A model generated the notes under the pieces. It did not search any database, was not told where the DNA came from, and saw nothing but the letters and a program-made list of their open reading frames with translations. Both the position numbers and the translations under genes were made by a program. Source: Ampullaceana balthica (Eukaryota > Mollusca > Gastropoda > Lymnaeidae). From it: 64,000 nucleotides of DNA. Location: assembly GCA_944989445.1 (NCBI GenBank), contig CALYLW010000057.1:914984-978983 (forward strand), given 5' to 3'. Position 1 is the first letter of the stretch. Each line of letters opens with the position of its first letter. This document shows positions 53,951 to 63,930 of the stretch, piece by piece.

Positions 53951-54350
53951 ATTTCCTGTCAGCGCGCACTAAATAGCACCATTAATGATCTTCTTAATAT
54001 TACTTTGTACACAAAACAAATATAGTTGCAAGATTTATAAGATCTTAATATTGTTCTGTAATTGCAATTAAACCTACTTGTGTAAATCTATGAGAAACAG
54101 CATTCTTGATTTGTATAAAGAAAATGTTTTAATTTATGTAACAAGAAGTAATACAAATAAATATATTCAATTTGACGACAAAATCAATTTTATTTTAAAA
54201 TATGGAAACTATGAAATTATTATATTTACTTACATTTATTTAATGTCTAGTTAATAAGTCCATAATATTAAGCAGTATACCGTTTTTTAATCATACAAGT
54301 GCATGACACTTGAATTCGCCCCCATTAGTGAGGGATAGAATGTCTAAAAA
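53951..54350 (-). repeat. Core repeat copy 9 (inverted)
   Basis: ATTTCCTGTCAGCGCGCACT, AAATAGCACCATTAATGATC, AATATTCAATTTGACGACAA, ACAAGTGCATGACACTTGAA and TTCGCCCCCATTAGTGAGGG. The palindrome is shifted to AAGTGCATGACACTT. The outer flank matches that of copy 2. Confidence 0.75.
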
Positions 54351-54431
54351 TTGATAACTATTATTTTACCCTCCTATAAGTTGAGTAACGTTCAAATAGG
54401 TAAATGTATAATATAAAATAGGGTATTAGTA

Positions 54432-54830
54432 GGCCTGACAGGACGTAACATAACAGCAAATGTTTCGGTAAAGAGCCTTCCTCAACGGACAAATAGTACA
54501 CAAATGAAACGAATAAAACGAAATAATAAAAATCACTTGACTGCGGTGAAATCCAAGTAGGCCAGTAGAGATCCAGAAGAGTCCAGTTACGTTCAAACCA
54601 ATTCATGTCACTTGTTCATTTTTAAAATCTAAATAATCTATGAAAATTTTACATTTTCAAAACCTAATCAATTTATTTAATAAACTTTGGCTACATATGC
54701 GCACTTGAATTTAAAGTACTTAATTATAATTTTAATGATTAGATTAACGCTAATCTATTTTGACTCCTCTTAAAACTGCTCAAGTTTAGGCAATAGCCCT
54801 TCTAAAAATGTCATCTCATCTATTTTTCAT
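54432..54830 (+). repeat. Flank shared with copy 2 and with the segmental repeats
   Basis: GGCCTGACAGGACGTAACAT, ATGTTTCGGTAAAGAGCCTT and CCTCAACGG match 21655-21705 and 34257-34312. The following AATTCATGTCACTTGTTCAT through TGACTCCTCTTAAAACTG matches 20750-20930. Confidence 0.6.
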
Positions 54831-54979
54831 AATTTTTCGCAGGCGAAATCTGGTACACCCCTAATTCCTATGAAGTCAGATATAAAACGATAATCGGTTT
54901 AAAATCGGAGTTACATAATCTATAATCGGTTTTCCAAAAAACAAAACCATGAAATTAACAACTCTAAACATAACTAACC

Positions 54980-55203
54980 CTCGCTAGGGTTGACCAATCA
55001 CAATGTCTGTTTAATAGATGTTAGTAATAAAGGGGGAGGGGGCGGGTAACAATAACCTCAGTGCGCATGTCTCCAAGTTTACTCGCCATTTTTTCATTAC
55101 TTCGTTCTGCTGTTTGTGTCCGTACTCTCATCACCCCACCATTCTTTGCACTGTCAATGAATAGCAAGTATGCGGCGTATGCTACGCCACGGGTCGTATC
55201 TAG
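54980..55203 (+). mobile_element. Helitron 3' terminus
   Basis: A hairpin GGCGTA-TGC-TACGCC (55174-55188) is followed 11 bases later by CTAG at 55200-55203 and then T, the standard Helitron 3' end. The 5' limit is not identified; 54980 marks the start of GACCAATCACA-type sequence that also occurs at 19970. No coding region. Confidence 0.6.
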
Positions 55204-55332
55204 TTTGTTATATTGAACGATTTCAACAAATACAAATAATATTTTATGTTATCTCTATTCAGCTTTTTTAGATAATGAAAAAACAAAACAAAAAGTTAAT
55301 CTTGCAGTCTTATCTAATATTTTCTAAGCTAT

Positions 55333-55570
55333 TGTAACGGCTACCAAACACGTCCTTATTTCACCCTTCTCCTTGCAGTACTTGTCCTTGATATAACGAC
55401 TACCAAACACGTCCTATTTCATCCTTCTCCTTGTAGTACTTGTCCTTGATATAACGGCTACCAAACACGTCCTTATTTCATCCTTCTCCTTGCAGTACTT
55501 GTCCTTGATATAACGGCTACCAAACACGTCCTTATTTCATCCTTCTCCTTGCAGTACTTGTCCCTGATAT
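55333..55570 (-). repeat. 59-bp minisatellite, 4 units
   Basis: Units contain CTACCAAACACGTCCTTATT, TCATCCTTCTCCTTGCAGTA and CTTGTCCTTGATATAACGG. Single-unit relatives lie at 33675-33740 and 61761-61800 in the opposite orientation. Confidence 0.9.
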
Positions 55571-55651
55571 ATGACTGAATCCAATCTTACAACTTGTTGA
55601 AATACACTAGAAACATTGTACAAAATATACTTACAAAAACAAACAACATCA

Positions 55652-55729
55652 AGGTTATAATCATCACACGGTATCAAACTGTGACAGTTGTTATATAACC
55701 ATCACACGGTATCAAACTGTGACAGTTGT
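55652..55729 (+). repeat. 38-bp duplication
   Basis: AATCATCACACGGTATCAAA and CTGTGACAGTTGTTATA are present twice here but once in the paralogue at 41055-41095. Confidence 0.85.
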
Positions 55730-55981
55730 TATAAAATATTTACAGTCTCCACTCTCTGTTAATAAGATTATATATAAAATAATTTTAGCTAGGTCTGCAT
55801 CTATGTAAATGTGATGAGATATTTAGAAATGTTTTAGTGTGGTCTTGAGCACTTTTATGAATAGTAGAAATAGTTAAGTGTTTAAACTAATCATAAAATT
55901 CTCATTTAATATTTAGTCAAGTGTGGAGACAAAAGACAAATAAATTAATTTTTTTCCAAAGTTTATAATTTTTATAAAATA

Positions 55982-57707
55982 CTAGCAGACCCGTCGCGCG
56001 TTGCAACGATCTCAGTAAAAAGGAATACACATATAGATAAGAAAGAAATTACTTTAATGGTCACCGGACCCATCAGTTTAACATATGAAGTTCGAAAATC
56101 TGTACATTTTCATTACAAATCTATAAATATATTTATCTATATTGCTCAATATCGTGTAAAATTGAATGGGGAACACAATACATGTATACTAAAAGTTTAG
56201 TAAAAACACATTTAGGGCCCACAGACCCGAGGAAATGGACATTAGGAGTTCAGTGCCCTAAAATAATTTAATATAGGCTCTTAAGTTCTTATATACCAAG
56301 TTTGATCAATATCCAGTTATTTTCTCATTATCTAACAATTAAACTAATTTTTTTAGCTAATATAAGAAGAAAAAAACTTGAAGGGGCCACCGGGCCCATT
56401 TGGTTCAAGATGTACATTTTGAAAACATGTTCATTTAAATTCAGTTCATCATGGATATATTTCGCAAAATCGTTAAAAACTGAGTGAGAAATAATATCTT
56501 AGAGTATACACAAAAAAAAGACATTTGGGGCCTCGGGCTATTCGATGTAAGATGTAAATTTAAAAATGCTATTCATTTTAATTCAGTTTCATCATGGATA
56601 TATTTCTCACGAACTTTAAAAATAGAATGGCAAATAATATCTCAAAAATATACCCAAAAAAAAACACATTTGGGAACCCCAGCCCTGAACAATTGGACAT
56701 TAGAACTGCATTGCCCTTTGTTATTTTGATATGTGCTACCAAGTTTTTATATACAAAGTTTGATTAGGATCTTTTCATTTACTCAGTAGCTAACGCATAA
56801 ACTAATTTTTGTATAGCTCCTATAAGCAAAAAACGACATTAAGGGCCCAAGGGCCAAATTTAGTGCAATATATCAAGTTCAAAACACCTGTTTATTTCAA
56901 TCAATTTCATAGTGGATATATTTATGTATATTTCTCAAGATCTTTAATACTTGAATAGGGAATAAAATCTTAAACGTCTATGAAAAAATACATTTTGGGC
57001 CACCAGCCCCAAAGAAATGGACATTATAAAATTAGTGCCCTAAAGTATTTTAATATTGACTACCAAGTTGTTATATACAAAATTTGGTTAAGATCCATCA
57101 ATTTACCTAATAGCTACGCTTAATAGCTTACGTAATTTTTATATAGCTCATATAAGTATAAAAAAAATATATTATGGGCCCCATGAGTGTTAAATATTGC
57201 AAAACAAATTTGCCAATTACCATCCCAGGAGCGTACTCAAAAGTCTCCAAAAGTTTCATGGCGATCGGATGAATGGTCTAGTCAGCTATAAAGGACATCC
57301 TATATAATAAAAGGCAAGTTTCTTTCCTTTCTGTCCGTTCTGTCCGGTAATCTATAGTGATTGGTCCCTCAAACAAATATGACTCCTACAGCCAATCATA
57401 TTGATCACGTGTACGCCGTTTACGCGGACGTTCAAGTTCAAGACGAGTTATTTTTGGTGCAGTATTTCTTACAAGACTTTATTTTGAGTTATGCGCTTTG
57501 GGATTTATTGAAAAAAACTCTGTTTTTACGAGTTATTTATTTTAAATATAATAAATAGTATTTTTGACACGATGCACATATAATGCCGGTCGAAACGGCT
57601 GTTGGAGAGGAGTTACAACATGCCACCGAACGGTGGCGGAACGTCCTTGGACGGGCTTTGTTGCTCATACATACATAAATACAGACTTTGATTTGTATAT
57701 ATATAGA
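55982..57707 (-). mobile_element. Antisense non-autonomous Helitron, 1.7 kb, with empty site in a paralogue
   Basis: On the minus strand it begins TCTATATATATACAAATCAA at 57707 and ends CGGGTCTGCTAG at 55982, with the hairpin CGTTGCAACG just before the end. The flanks are A (55981) and T (57708). The paralogous site at 41351 lacks it. The right quarter has the GCCACCGAACGGTGGC hairpin module. At 57298 there is a plus-strand 5'-like end TCCTATATAATAAAAGGCAA. The centre (56030-57190) consists of about three diverged units with GGGCCCA and AAATGGACATTA...AGTGCCCTAAA. No Rep/helicase coding is visible. Confidence 0.8.
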
Positions 57708-57770
57708 TAATTTTTAAATTCCATTAAAAGTGATCAAATTACATGAACTTCTTTAAACTCAGTCTGTAAC

Positions 57771-58229
57771 AGGGTTAAGAGAAAACTAGCAATTCATTGG
57801 CATAGTATCCCTTATTAAAGGGAACGAACTTAGATGGCAAGCCACCTAGATATATTACAAACTTTCACAACCGATCCCCAACGCAAATCTATACAACTAG
57901 ACATCAAATATATGTCATTAAATAAAATAAATTAATAGTTCCAGTAATGGTAAATAAATATGATATTAAAAAAATTGCTATTTTTCGTCAAATTAAATAT
58001 TTTTCCATGTATAATTTTGTGTTACATAAAACAATAGATTAACATAATACAAATCTATAATACTGTGTCTCACAGACCTATAACAAATCTATTTCTTGTA
58101 GAGAATGAAACATACATTAAAGATGAAAAATGTTTCGTTCTCATTAATTTGCAAACTACTTTGTTTTTTCTATAGCGTCAAATTAAATCAATAAGTACTG
58201 GTGCTTTTTAGTGCGCTCTGACAGGAAAT
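57771..58229 (+). repeat. Core repeat copy 10
   Basis: AGGGTTAAGAGAAAACTAGC, ATTAAAGGGAACGAACTTAG, ATGGCAAGCCACCTAGA and AAGTACTGGTGCTTTTTAGT then GCGCTCTGACAGGAAAT. Closest to copy 7, consistent with the larger paralogy of the two segments. Confidence 0.85.
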
Positions 58230-58660
58230 ACAAAGTTATAGCATGTAAGATATGACAATACCAAGCCATTTAAAGTAAAGATTTTACCCTATTCTTGGAT
58301 AACAAAAAACAATTCCTATTATTACATTCAGATAGATTAACATGAACTTAAATTTTTTATTTCAAGTAAATAGTAGTCATAAAATAAACCAAGGTTTTCA
58401 ATTATCAAATACCGCAGATTTTATTGTCATTTTCTAATGATTCTATGCACACCAACACGCACACAAACTCACACACTCATACAGATTTAACCAATGTACA
58501 CAATCTAAAGTAGACCTGATATACCATATGTTATATATATATATATATATATATAATTTATATGTATGTATGTGTAAATATACAACAAGATTAACAATTA
58601 AAATACAATCAGCTTGGTTTAAATACAAGCTTATTAATACAATTTAAAGGTAGAGTAGCT

Positions 58661-58860
58661 CAGTGCTTCTCAAAGTGGTGGTCTGCGGACCGGTGCCGGA
58701 ATCCATGAAACAGGTACGAGAAAGTCTACTGGACCAACAGTCATCACTGATGTTGTTTGTCCCCAAATTTCCCACACATCACTTTGCATGTCTACATAAT
58801 TAACTGTGTAAACTGTTCTGTTTATGTCTCTAACAATGTTTAAATGGAGCTTCAAAAATT
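58661..58860 (+). mobile_element. hAT-like terminus, CAGTGCTTCTCAAA type
   Basis: CAGTGCTTCTCAAAGTGGTG, GTCTGCGGACCGGTGCCGG: the classic start of Charlie-type hAT elements. The inner part has no recognised frame, and the right inverted end was not found. Confidence 0.55.
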
Positions 58861-58956
58861 GGAATAAAAATTGATTTTTGTAAAATTAATGCCAGGCTTT
58901 TGGCCAATATCAAATGTATATTTAAAAAATTAATTTGACCGAGATCGATGATCGGA

Positions 58957-59330
58957 GTTAAGGTTTACACTGCAACCCTCTCTGTTTAAAGAAATGTTGA
59001 CCTTTAAGGTTTACACTGCAACCCTCTCTGTTTAAAGAAATGTTGACCATTAAGCTTTACACTACAACCCTCTCTGTTTAAAGAAAAATGTTGACCATTA
59101 AGGTTTACACTACAACCCTCTCTGTTTAAAGAAAATTGTTGACCATTAAGGTTTACACTACAACCCTCTCTGTTTAAAGAAAAATGTTGACCATTAAGGT
59201 TTACACTACAACCCTCTCTGTTTAAACAAATGTTGACCATTAAGGTCTACACTACAACCCTCTCTGTTTAAACAAATGTTGACCATTAAGGTTTTCACTA
59301 CAACCCTCTCTGTTTAAACAAATGTTGACC
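58957..59330 (+). repeat. About 47-bp minisatellite, 8 units
   Basis: Units contain TTAAGGTTTACACTACAACC, CTCTCTGTTTAAAGAAA and ATGTTGACCA, with length differences in the A-run (AAATG, AAAAATG, AAAATTG) and AAACAAATG in the last three units. The 78-codon minus frame is array-derived. Confidence 0.95.
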
Positions 59331-59517
59331 ACACCAATTCAATATTTTAAACATAAATACCACGATTGATTGTCAGGTTGTGGAACTTTCGAAGGCCCCT
59401 GAAACCTCACAGAAAGATAATTGGTAACAATCCCTCATCCGCTAAACATAACCAATAACAAATATAACGTGACTCACCAGCTAGCAGCTTAGAGCACCGC
59501 AAACAACATAAAAATAG

Positions 59518-59518
<1 letters not shown>

Positions 59519-59556
<38 letters not shown>
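59519..59556. repeat. (TA)n microsatellite
   Basis: Ends just before the A that precedes the Helitron at 59567. Confidence 0.95.
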
Positions 59557-59562
<6 letters not shown>

Positions 59563-59566
59563 CATA

Positions 59567-60081
59567 TCAATATACATAATTCCCGTTGTCTGTATGTATG
59601 TATGGATGTTATTAGTAATGCTGTTAGGTGGCGCTGCGATCGATTTTGTTTTATTCTCTTGATGGTTTTTTTTCGGGCTTACCAATTAAATTCCTTTTCA
59701 GCCATATTATAAAAGTGTGAGCTTATATTTTAATACAAGGCGTGCATCGGAAGGCGCACAAAAAGGTGTGCAAAATAATTATAAATTAAAGATGCCCTGT
59801 AAAAAAAAATTATATGACGTCATTGTTTTAGCTTATATTTTAATTTTTGAAAAGGGAACGATGTTAAAATAGGATTTGAGGATTTATAATTATGAAATAC
59901 TTTGTGTACATTTCAGCAAGTTTAATATTTCGTATTTATCAAACAAGGATAAGTTACTTATGTTATTGATTCCCGTTGTCTGTATGTATGTAGTGCTGTT
60001 AGGTGGCGCTGCGATCGATTTTGTTTTATAGTGCTGTTTGAACCAAAACAGATTCCGTCATTTTTGGCGGGTTATCTCTAG
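59567..60081 (+). mobile_element. Complete non-autonomous Helitron, 515 bp
   Basis: 5' TCAATATACATAATTCCCG followed by TTGTCTGTATGTATGTATGG; 3' hairpin CCGTC-ATTTTT-GGCGG then GTTATCT and CTAG at 60078-60081. It is flanked by A (59566) and T (60082). The body includes GGTGGCGCTGCGATCGATTT, AAGGCGTGCATCGGAAGGCG and ATATGACGTCATTG. A second, internal 5'-like segment (TTCCCGTTGTCTGTATGTAT and GGTGGCGCTGCGATCGATTT) lies at 59969-60025. Confidence 0.85.
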
Positions 60082-60338
60082 TATATATATAATAACCTTT
60101 AATTTAAAACTTTCATTTTCTAGCTAAACAAAACAAAAATGACTTGATGGTATAACTAAACTACTTTTATCAGTCATGTCAGAGAAATTTTAAATTGTTA
60201 ATTCAGGAAGTAAAGTTTGAAAAGATGTGCTTTTTAAATGAAGTTTTAAAAACCTAGTAGTGGGATTACTACAAATGTACACAGGTAGAAAATATCATTG
60301 TTTTAGGGCATATTTAAAAAAACGTTAAAATACAAGTT

Positions 60339-61140
60339 TTTGACTAAAAATCCTTTATGTACGAGAAGTAACTAGAAGAATGTTCATTATAATACGCAGC
60401 TGCGCAAGACCATCCAAAAATACAAAATTGCAGTTGTGTCGTAAAACGTGTTTAATATAATGCGCAATGATCAGGAATATGTTTATAAAAAGTGTTGGTA
60501 ATAAAATACGCACCTTATTGCGCGACAGGAAAGGTCGTTCAATATAAAACGCACCGCGACACTATAGCAAAGAAATTTAACATGATACATAGTGACAAAA
60601 TAAAAAAAATCGAACAATTCAAAAAATTAATTACGGTACATGCAATTGATCTGAAATTGTTATGCATAGTTTTTATTATCAGTACGAAACTGCCTGCAAA
60701 ATTTCATCTCGCTAGCTTATGAGGAAGTGGGTTAAAATCGATCCAAAGTTTTGGCGACAAGCAAGCAAGGGCGCAAGCAGACACCACGAGTTAATATAAA
60801 GGATTTAATTTTTTAAAATCGGAAAAACCCAAGTTTTTTACTATAAATCCTTTATGTACGAGACATAAATAAAAGAATGTTCATTATAATACGCAGCGCA
60901 AGACCATCCAAAAATACAAAATTGCAGTTGTGTCGTAAAACATGTTTAATATAATGCGCACCGATCAGGAATATGTTTATAAAAAGAGTTGTCAATAAAA
61001 TACGCACCTTATTGCGCGACAGAAAAGTTGTTCAATATAATACGCACCGCGACACTCTATCTAAAAAAATAACATGATACATAGGAATAAATAAAATAAT
61101 CTTAAAAATCAATAATTTAATTACGGTACATGCGATCGAT
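60339..61140 (-). repeat. Helitron-like module in two tandem copies, inverse of 49450-49860
   Basis: The set TCCTTTATGTACGAGA, ATGTTCATTATAATACGCAG, GACCATCCAAAAATACAAAA, TTGCAGTTGTGTCGTAAAAC, TCAGGAATATGTTTATAAAA, ACGCACCTTATTGCGCGACA occurs at 60350-60560 and again at 60850-61060. The reverse complement occurs once at 49640-49850. The 76-codon frame 60492-60722 is in this repeat. Confidence 0.75.
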
Positions 61141-61375
61141 CTCAAAACTAGTTAATTTTGGTGCAGTATTTCTTCCAAGACTTTATTTTGAGTTATGCGC
61201 GTTGAGATTTGTAGTCAAAAGCTCTGTTTTTACGATTTATTTATTTTAACTATAATGAATAGTATTTTTGACGTGATGCACATGTATGCCGGTCGAGACG
61301 GCTGTTAAGATTGGAATTATAAAATGCCACTGAACGGTGGCGGAACGTCCTTGGACTGGATTTGTTGCTCGTTAA
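61141..61375 (+). mobile_element. Right module of the Helitron-like family
   Basis: TTTTGGTGCAGTATTTCTTC, CAAGACTTTATTTTGAGTTA, GCCGGTCGAGACGGCTGTT, AATGCCACTGAACGGTGGCG and AACGTCCTTGGACTGGATTT match 49310-50020 and 57450-57670. Together with 60339-61140 this is a rearranged copy of the same element. Confidence 0.65.
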
Positions 61376-61904
61376 TTCATAAAATCCTAAGTAAATGTTA
61401 AGACGGGAGAGCAGTGTCTTTTCCTCGCCTGTTACGATGAAAATAAACATATTTTTTTTTCTTTTAAATTTGTCATGGAGATGTTGGAAACCCTTCTTCC
61501 AAAATTATAATAACACGAGGCAGAGGCGTCTATATCAAACTAAAAAATTTCTAAAAATCCCATCTCATCCATTTTTATTAGATGCTGCCTTAGCAAACAT
61601 GTTTTTATACAAATATTTAAATAAAAATTTGTAGACTGTAAACATTGTATTACAACTGTGGCAGTTTGATGCTGTGTAATGATTCAAGTCTTGAGGTTGT
61701 TTGTTTATGTGAGAAAAGTTGCAACATGTTTCTATGTTATTTATATACGTTGTATGATTTGATTCAGCCACATGACAAGGACCAGAACTGCAGGGAGGAG
61801 GATGATATGAATGTAAGAGTTAACTCCTGCTATATCCAGAAAATGAATAAAAAAGTGTCTTCCAGTGTTTATTTGTTTTCTTTAGAGGACAAAAACCAGC
61901 GGTC
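61376..61904. other. AT-rich spacer with the IQPH-type module
   Basis: 61756-61815 carries ATTCAGCCACATGACAAGGA and CTGCAGGGAGGAGGATGATA, related to 33675 and 55333. A frame of 104 codons (61645-61959) covers it and includes IQPHDKDQNCREEDDM. The frame is shared in part with 33675-33740 but not further. Status undecided. Confidence 0.35.
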
Positions 61905-62330
61905 TTATTTGATGACGTCATTCTTAAATTTATCACTCGTAATTATTTATATTTTGTAATTTAGGGGTCTACCGATATGCATTTTTGCCGATATTAGAGA
62001 TATTTTTTCCCTTATATGAGTATTTGTTAAGACAAAAAAAAATATTAAAAAAGGTCATATTTGATGACGTCATTCTTAAATTTATCACTCGTAATTATTT
62101 ATATTTTGTAATTTAGGGCTCTACCGATATGCATTTTTTCCGATATTACCGATATTGTTTTCCGACAATGAGTATTTGTTAGGACAAAAAAAAACAGCGG
62201 TCATATTTGATGAAGTTATGTGTAATTATTATATTTTATAATTTAGGGGTCTACACTCTACCGATATCCAGTTATGCCGATATTACCGATTTATTTATTT
62301 TTTTCCGAAACAAAGTTTCTGATGTGTTTA
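61905..62330 (+). repeat. Tandem duplication of a hAT end, about 2.5 units of 145 bp
   Basis: TTGATGACGTCATTCTTAAA, CGTAATTATTTATATTTTGT, AATTTAGGGGTCTACCGATA and GAGTATTTGTTAAGAC are repeated from 61905 and 62055, with a third partial copy from about 62207. Confidence 0.8.
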
Positions 62331-62377
62331 CAAGTTCCAGATCATGACATAGGACTCATGACAAAACGAACCGCCCT

Positions 62378-62638
62378 TTATGAAAATGTACAAGCAAAAT
62401 TAGGTACTCCTTTTGAAACTTCAACTTTTGACTCATAATTATTAATTCTAGACAATAGTTTAATGGCTTTTGCACACGGCCACCTTTTATGAATGAAACA
62501 ATGAGAACAACGCAATAGTAATAGCGTGTAATGAGGTTGAAGGATGAATGGTTGCCCATGACAACCATTCAGCACACGGTACATTTTGTTATTCCATACG
62601 AAATGAAATGTTTTAGACATCTGCGATTCTGCGTGCAT
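62378..62638 (-). pseudogene. Possible hAT transposase N-terminal relic
   Basis: The minus frame starts MHAESQMSKTFHFVWNNKMY and ends with ESKVEVSKGVPNFACTFS. The KVEVSKG...NF..T.S spacing resembles the middle of a BED finger in ZBED-type transposases, but the C-x2-C pair is not in frame, so the reading frame is broken. Low-confidence assignment based on pattern and on location inside a hAT-like element. Confidence 0.35.
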
Positions 62639-62820
62639 CTGTGCTATTAGAGCAATTACGTGAACATGTTTACATGTTATACATTTATTAGAGCAATTAC
62701 GGTATACTTGGCATCGGCACTATTTACACAGTATTTCCGAGCATACGAAAATCGGCCGACACCTAAAAAATATCATAGCACATGGCACACTGTATCGTGG
62801 TTGTAGATATTTATACTAGG

Positions 62821-63400
62821 CAGGGGCGGATTAAGACTGCACGGGGCCCCTGGCTGCAATTCAATCTGGGGCCATATCCAGCCAGCGTCCCTTTAAATAA
62901 AATGATTGCTAGACTCTAATATAAGAGTGTAACTTGTAATTAAATACTTCATAGGTTCATTTAAAATACTTTGTCTGTACTACGGGATCGGCCTTCCCAG
63001 CCAAAAAGATTATGCATGAAAAATTGGAATACGAAGAAATAACTGTTTGCCGGTATCCTAATATTGAGTGTTAAAATACAATTTAAAAAAAAACTTGTGC
63101 CCACGCCGGGAATCGATCGCGTGACCGCTTGCACAGCAGGCCGACTTTCTACCTCAACGCCACAGGTGCCTGATGAAATTTGTAAATTTTAAAAATTTAA
63201 ACAATAATCTTTAATATTTTCTCTTAGTGAGGCTATAAAATCTGTTTTTTTAATTAATTTATTTATTTTCGGATATTTTCAGGAATTCATGCAAACATTT
63301 GTCCATCTTTCTTATAAAATATACTAATTTTGGGGGCCCCTCTAATCATCGGGGGCCCCTGACTTTAGCCCGTTCAGCCACCCCCCTTAATCCGCCATAT
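62821..63400 (+). mobile_element. Nested hAT-like element, CAGGGGCGGATTAAG ends (580 bp)
   Basis: Left end CAGGGGCGGATTAAGACTGC. The right end CCCTTAATCCGCCATAT has its last five bases degraded. A perfect 8-bp duplication ATACTAGG lies at 62813-62820 and 63401-63408. GGGGCCCCT blocks lie near both ends. It contains a tRNA-like sequence on the minus strand. Confidence 0.85.
63095..63170 (-). pseudogene. tRNA-like sequence, probable SINE head or tRNA pseudogene
   Basis: The minus strand reads GGCACCTGTGGCGTTGAGGT (A-box region), CTGC-TGTGCAA-GCGG as an anticodon-like arm, and GCGATCGATTCCCGGCGTGG, in which CGATCGATTCC matches 9 of 11 B-box positions. The base before the putative TGC anticodon is G rather than the invariant U, and the acceptor arms pair poorly, so it is not a working tRNA. 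Confidence 0.5.
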
Positions 63401-63930
63401 ATACTAGGGCTCTTTTGGCTATTTCAATACTGGTATCGGGATCGATATATTAATTTGTCGAGATATTGTAAATCTAAACGATAGTTTGTTTGTCTGTTGT
63501 TTTTTTTTATTATTTTTTTTTGTTTTTTTTTGCTCAAAATATCACTTATTATGAAATATCGGTGACGTCAATATCGGGACCTTTACATGCTATCGATACC
63601 GATATTGCCGATATTCTGATATCGGTGCCGATATATCGGCCAGCCGATATATCGGTAGACTCCTACCTAAGACTGTATCTCTGGACAAACTTATGCCCTT
63701 TGTGTTTACCAAATGTTTGAGTTTCGTCTCGTTCCGTTTTTTAAATAGTCAAAATAGTTTAGTGTTGAAACTAAAACATTATTATTTATTTATTCAAATG
63801 TGCAAGAAAGAAAAATCTAATTAATTTAATTTGTATGGTTTCATGTTTAACCAATCTTCATTTAACTCTTTAAAAAAGACGAACTAGTAAAATTAGAGTG
63901 TTTTAATGCTACTAAAACAATACCAAAGTT

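Larger units (their letters stand above)
61962..63665 (-). mobile_element. hAT-like element with TAGGRGTCTACCGATA ends
   Basis: The left end TAGGGGTCTACCGATATGC (three successive copies at 61962, about 62114 and 62252) and the right end CCGATATATCGGTAGACTCC with TA at 63665 are inverted repeats. Both ends are packed with CGATAT motifs. The flanking 8-mers do not match, so the original left boundary is uncertain. A possible BED relic is on the minus strand, and a second hAT-like element is nested at 62821-63400. Confidence 0.65.

Noticed and set aside
63095..63170. Functional tRNA gene
   Set aside because: The base before the anticodon is not U, acceptor arms pair poorly, and it sits inside a transposon; annotated as a relic only.
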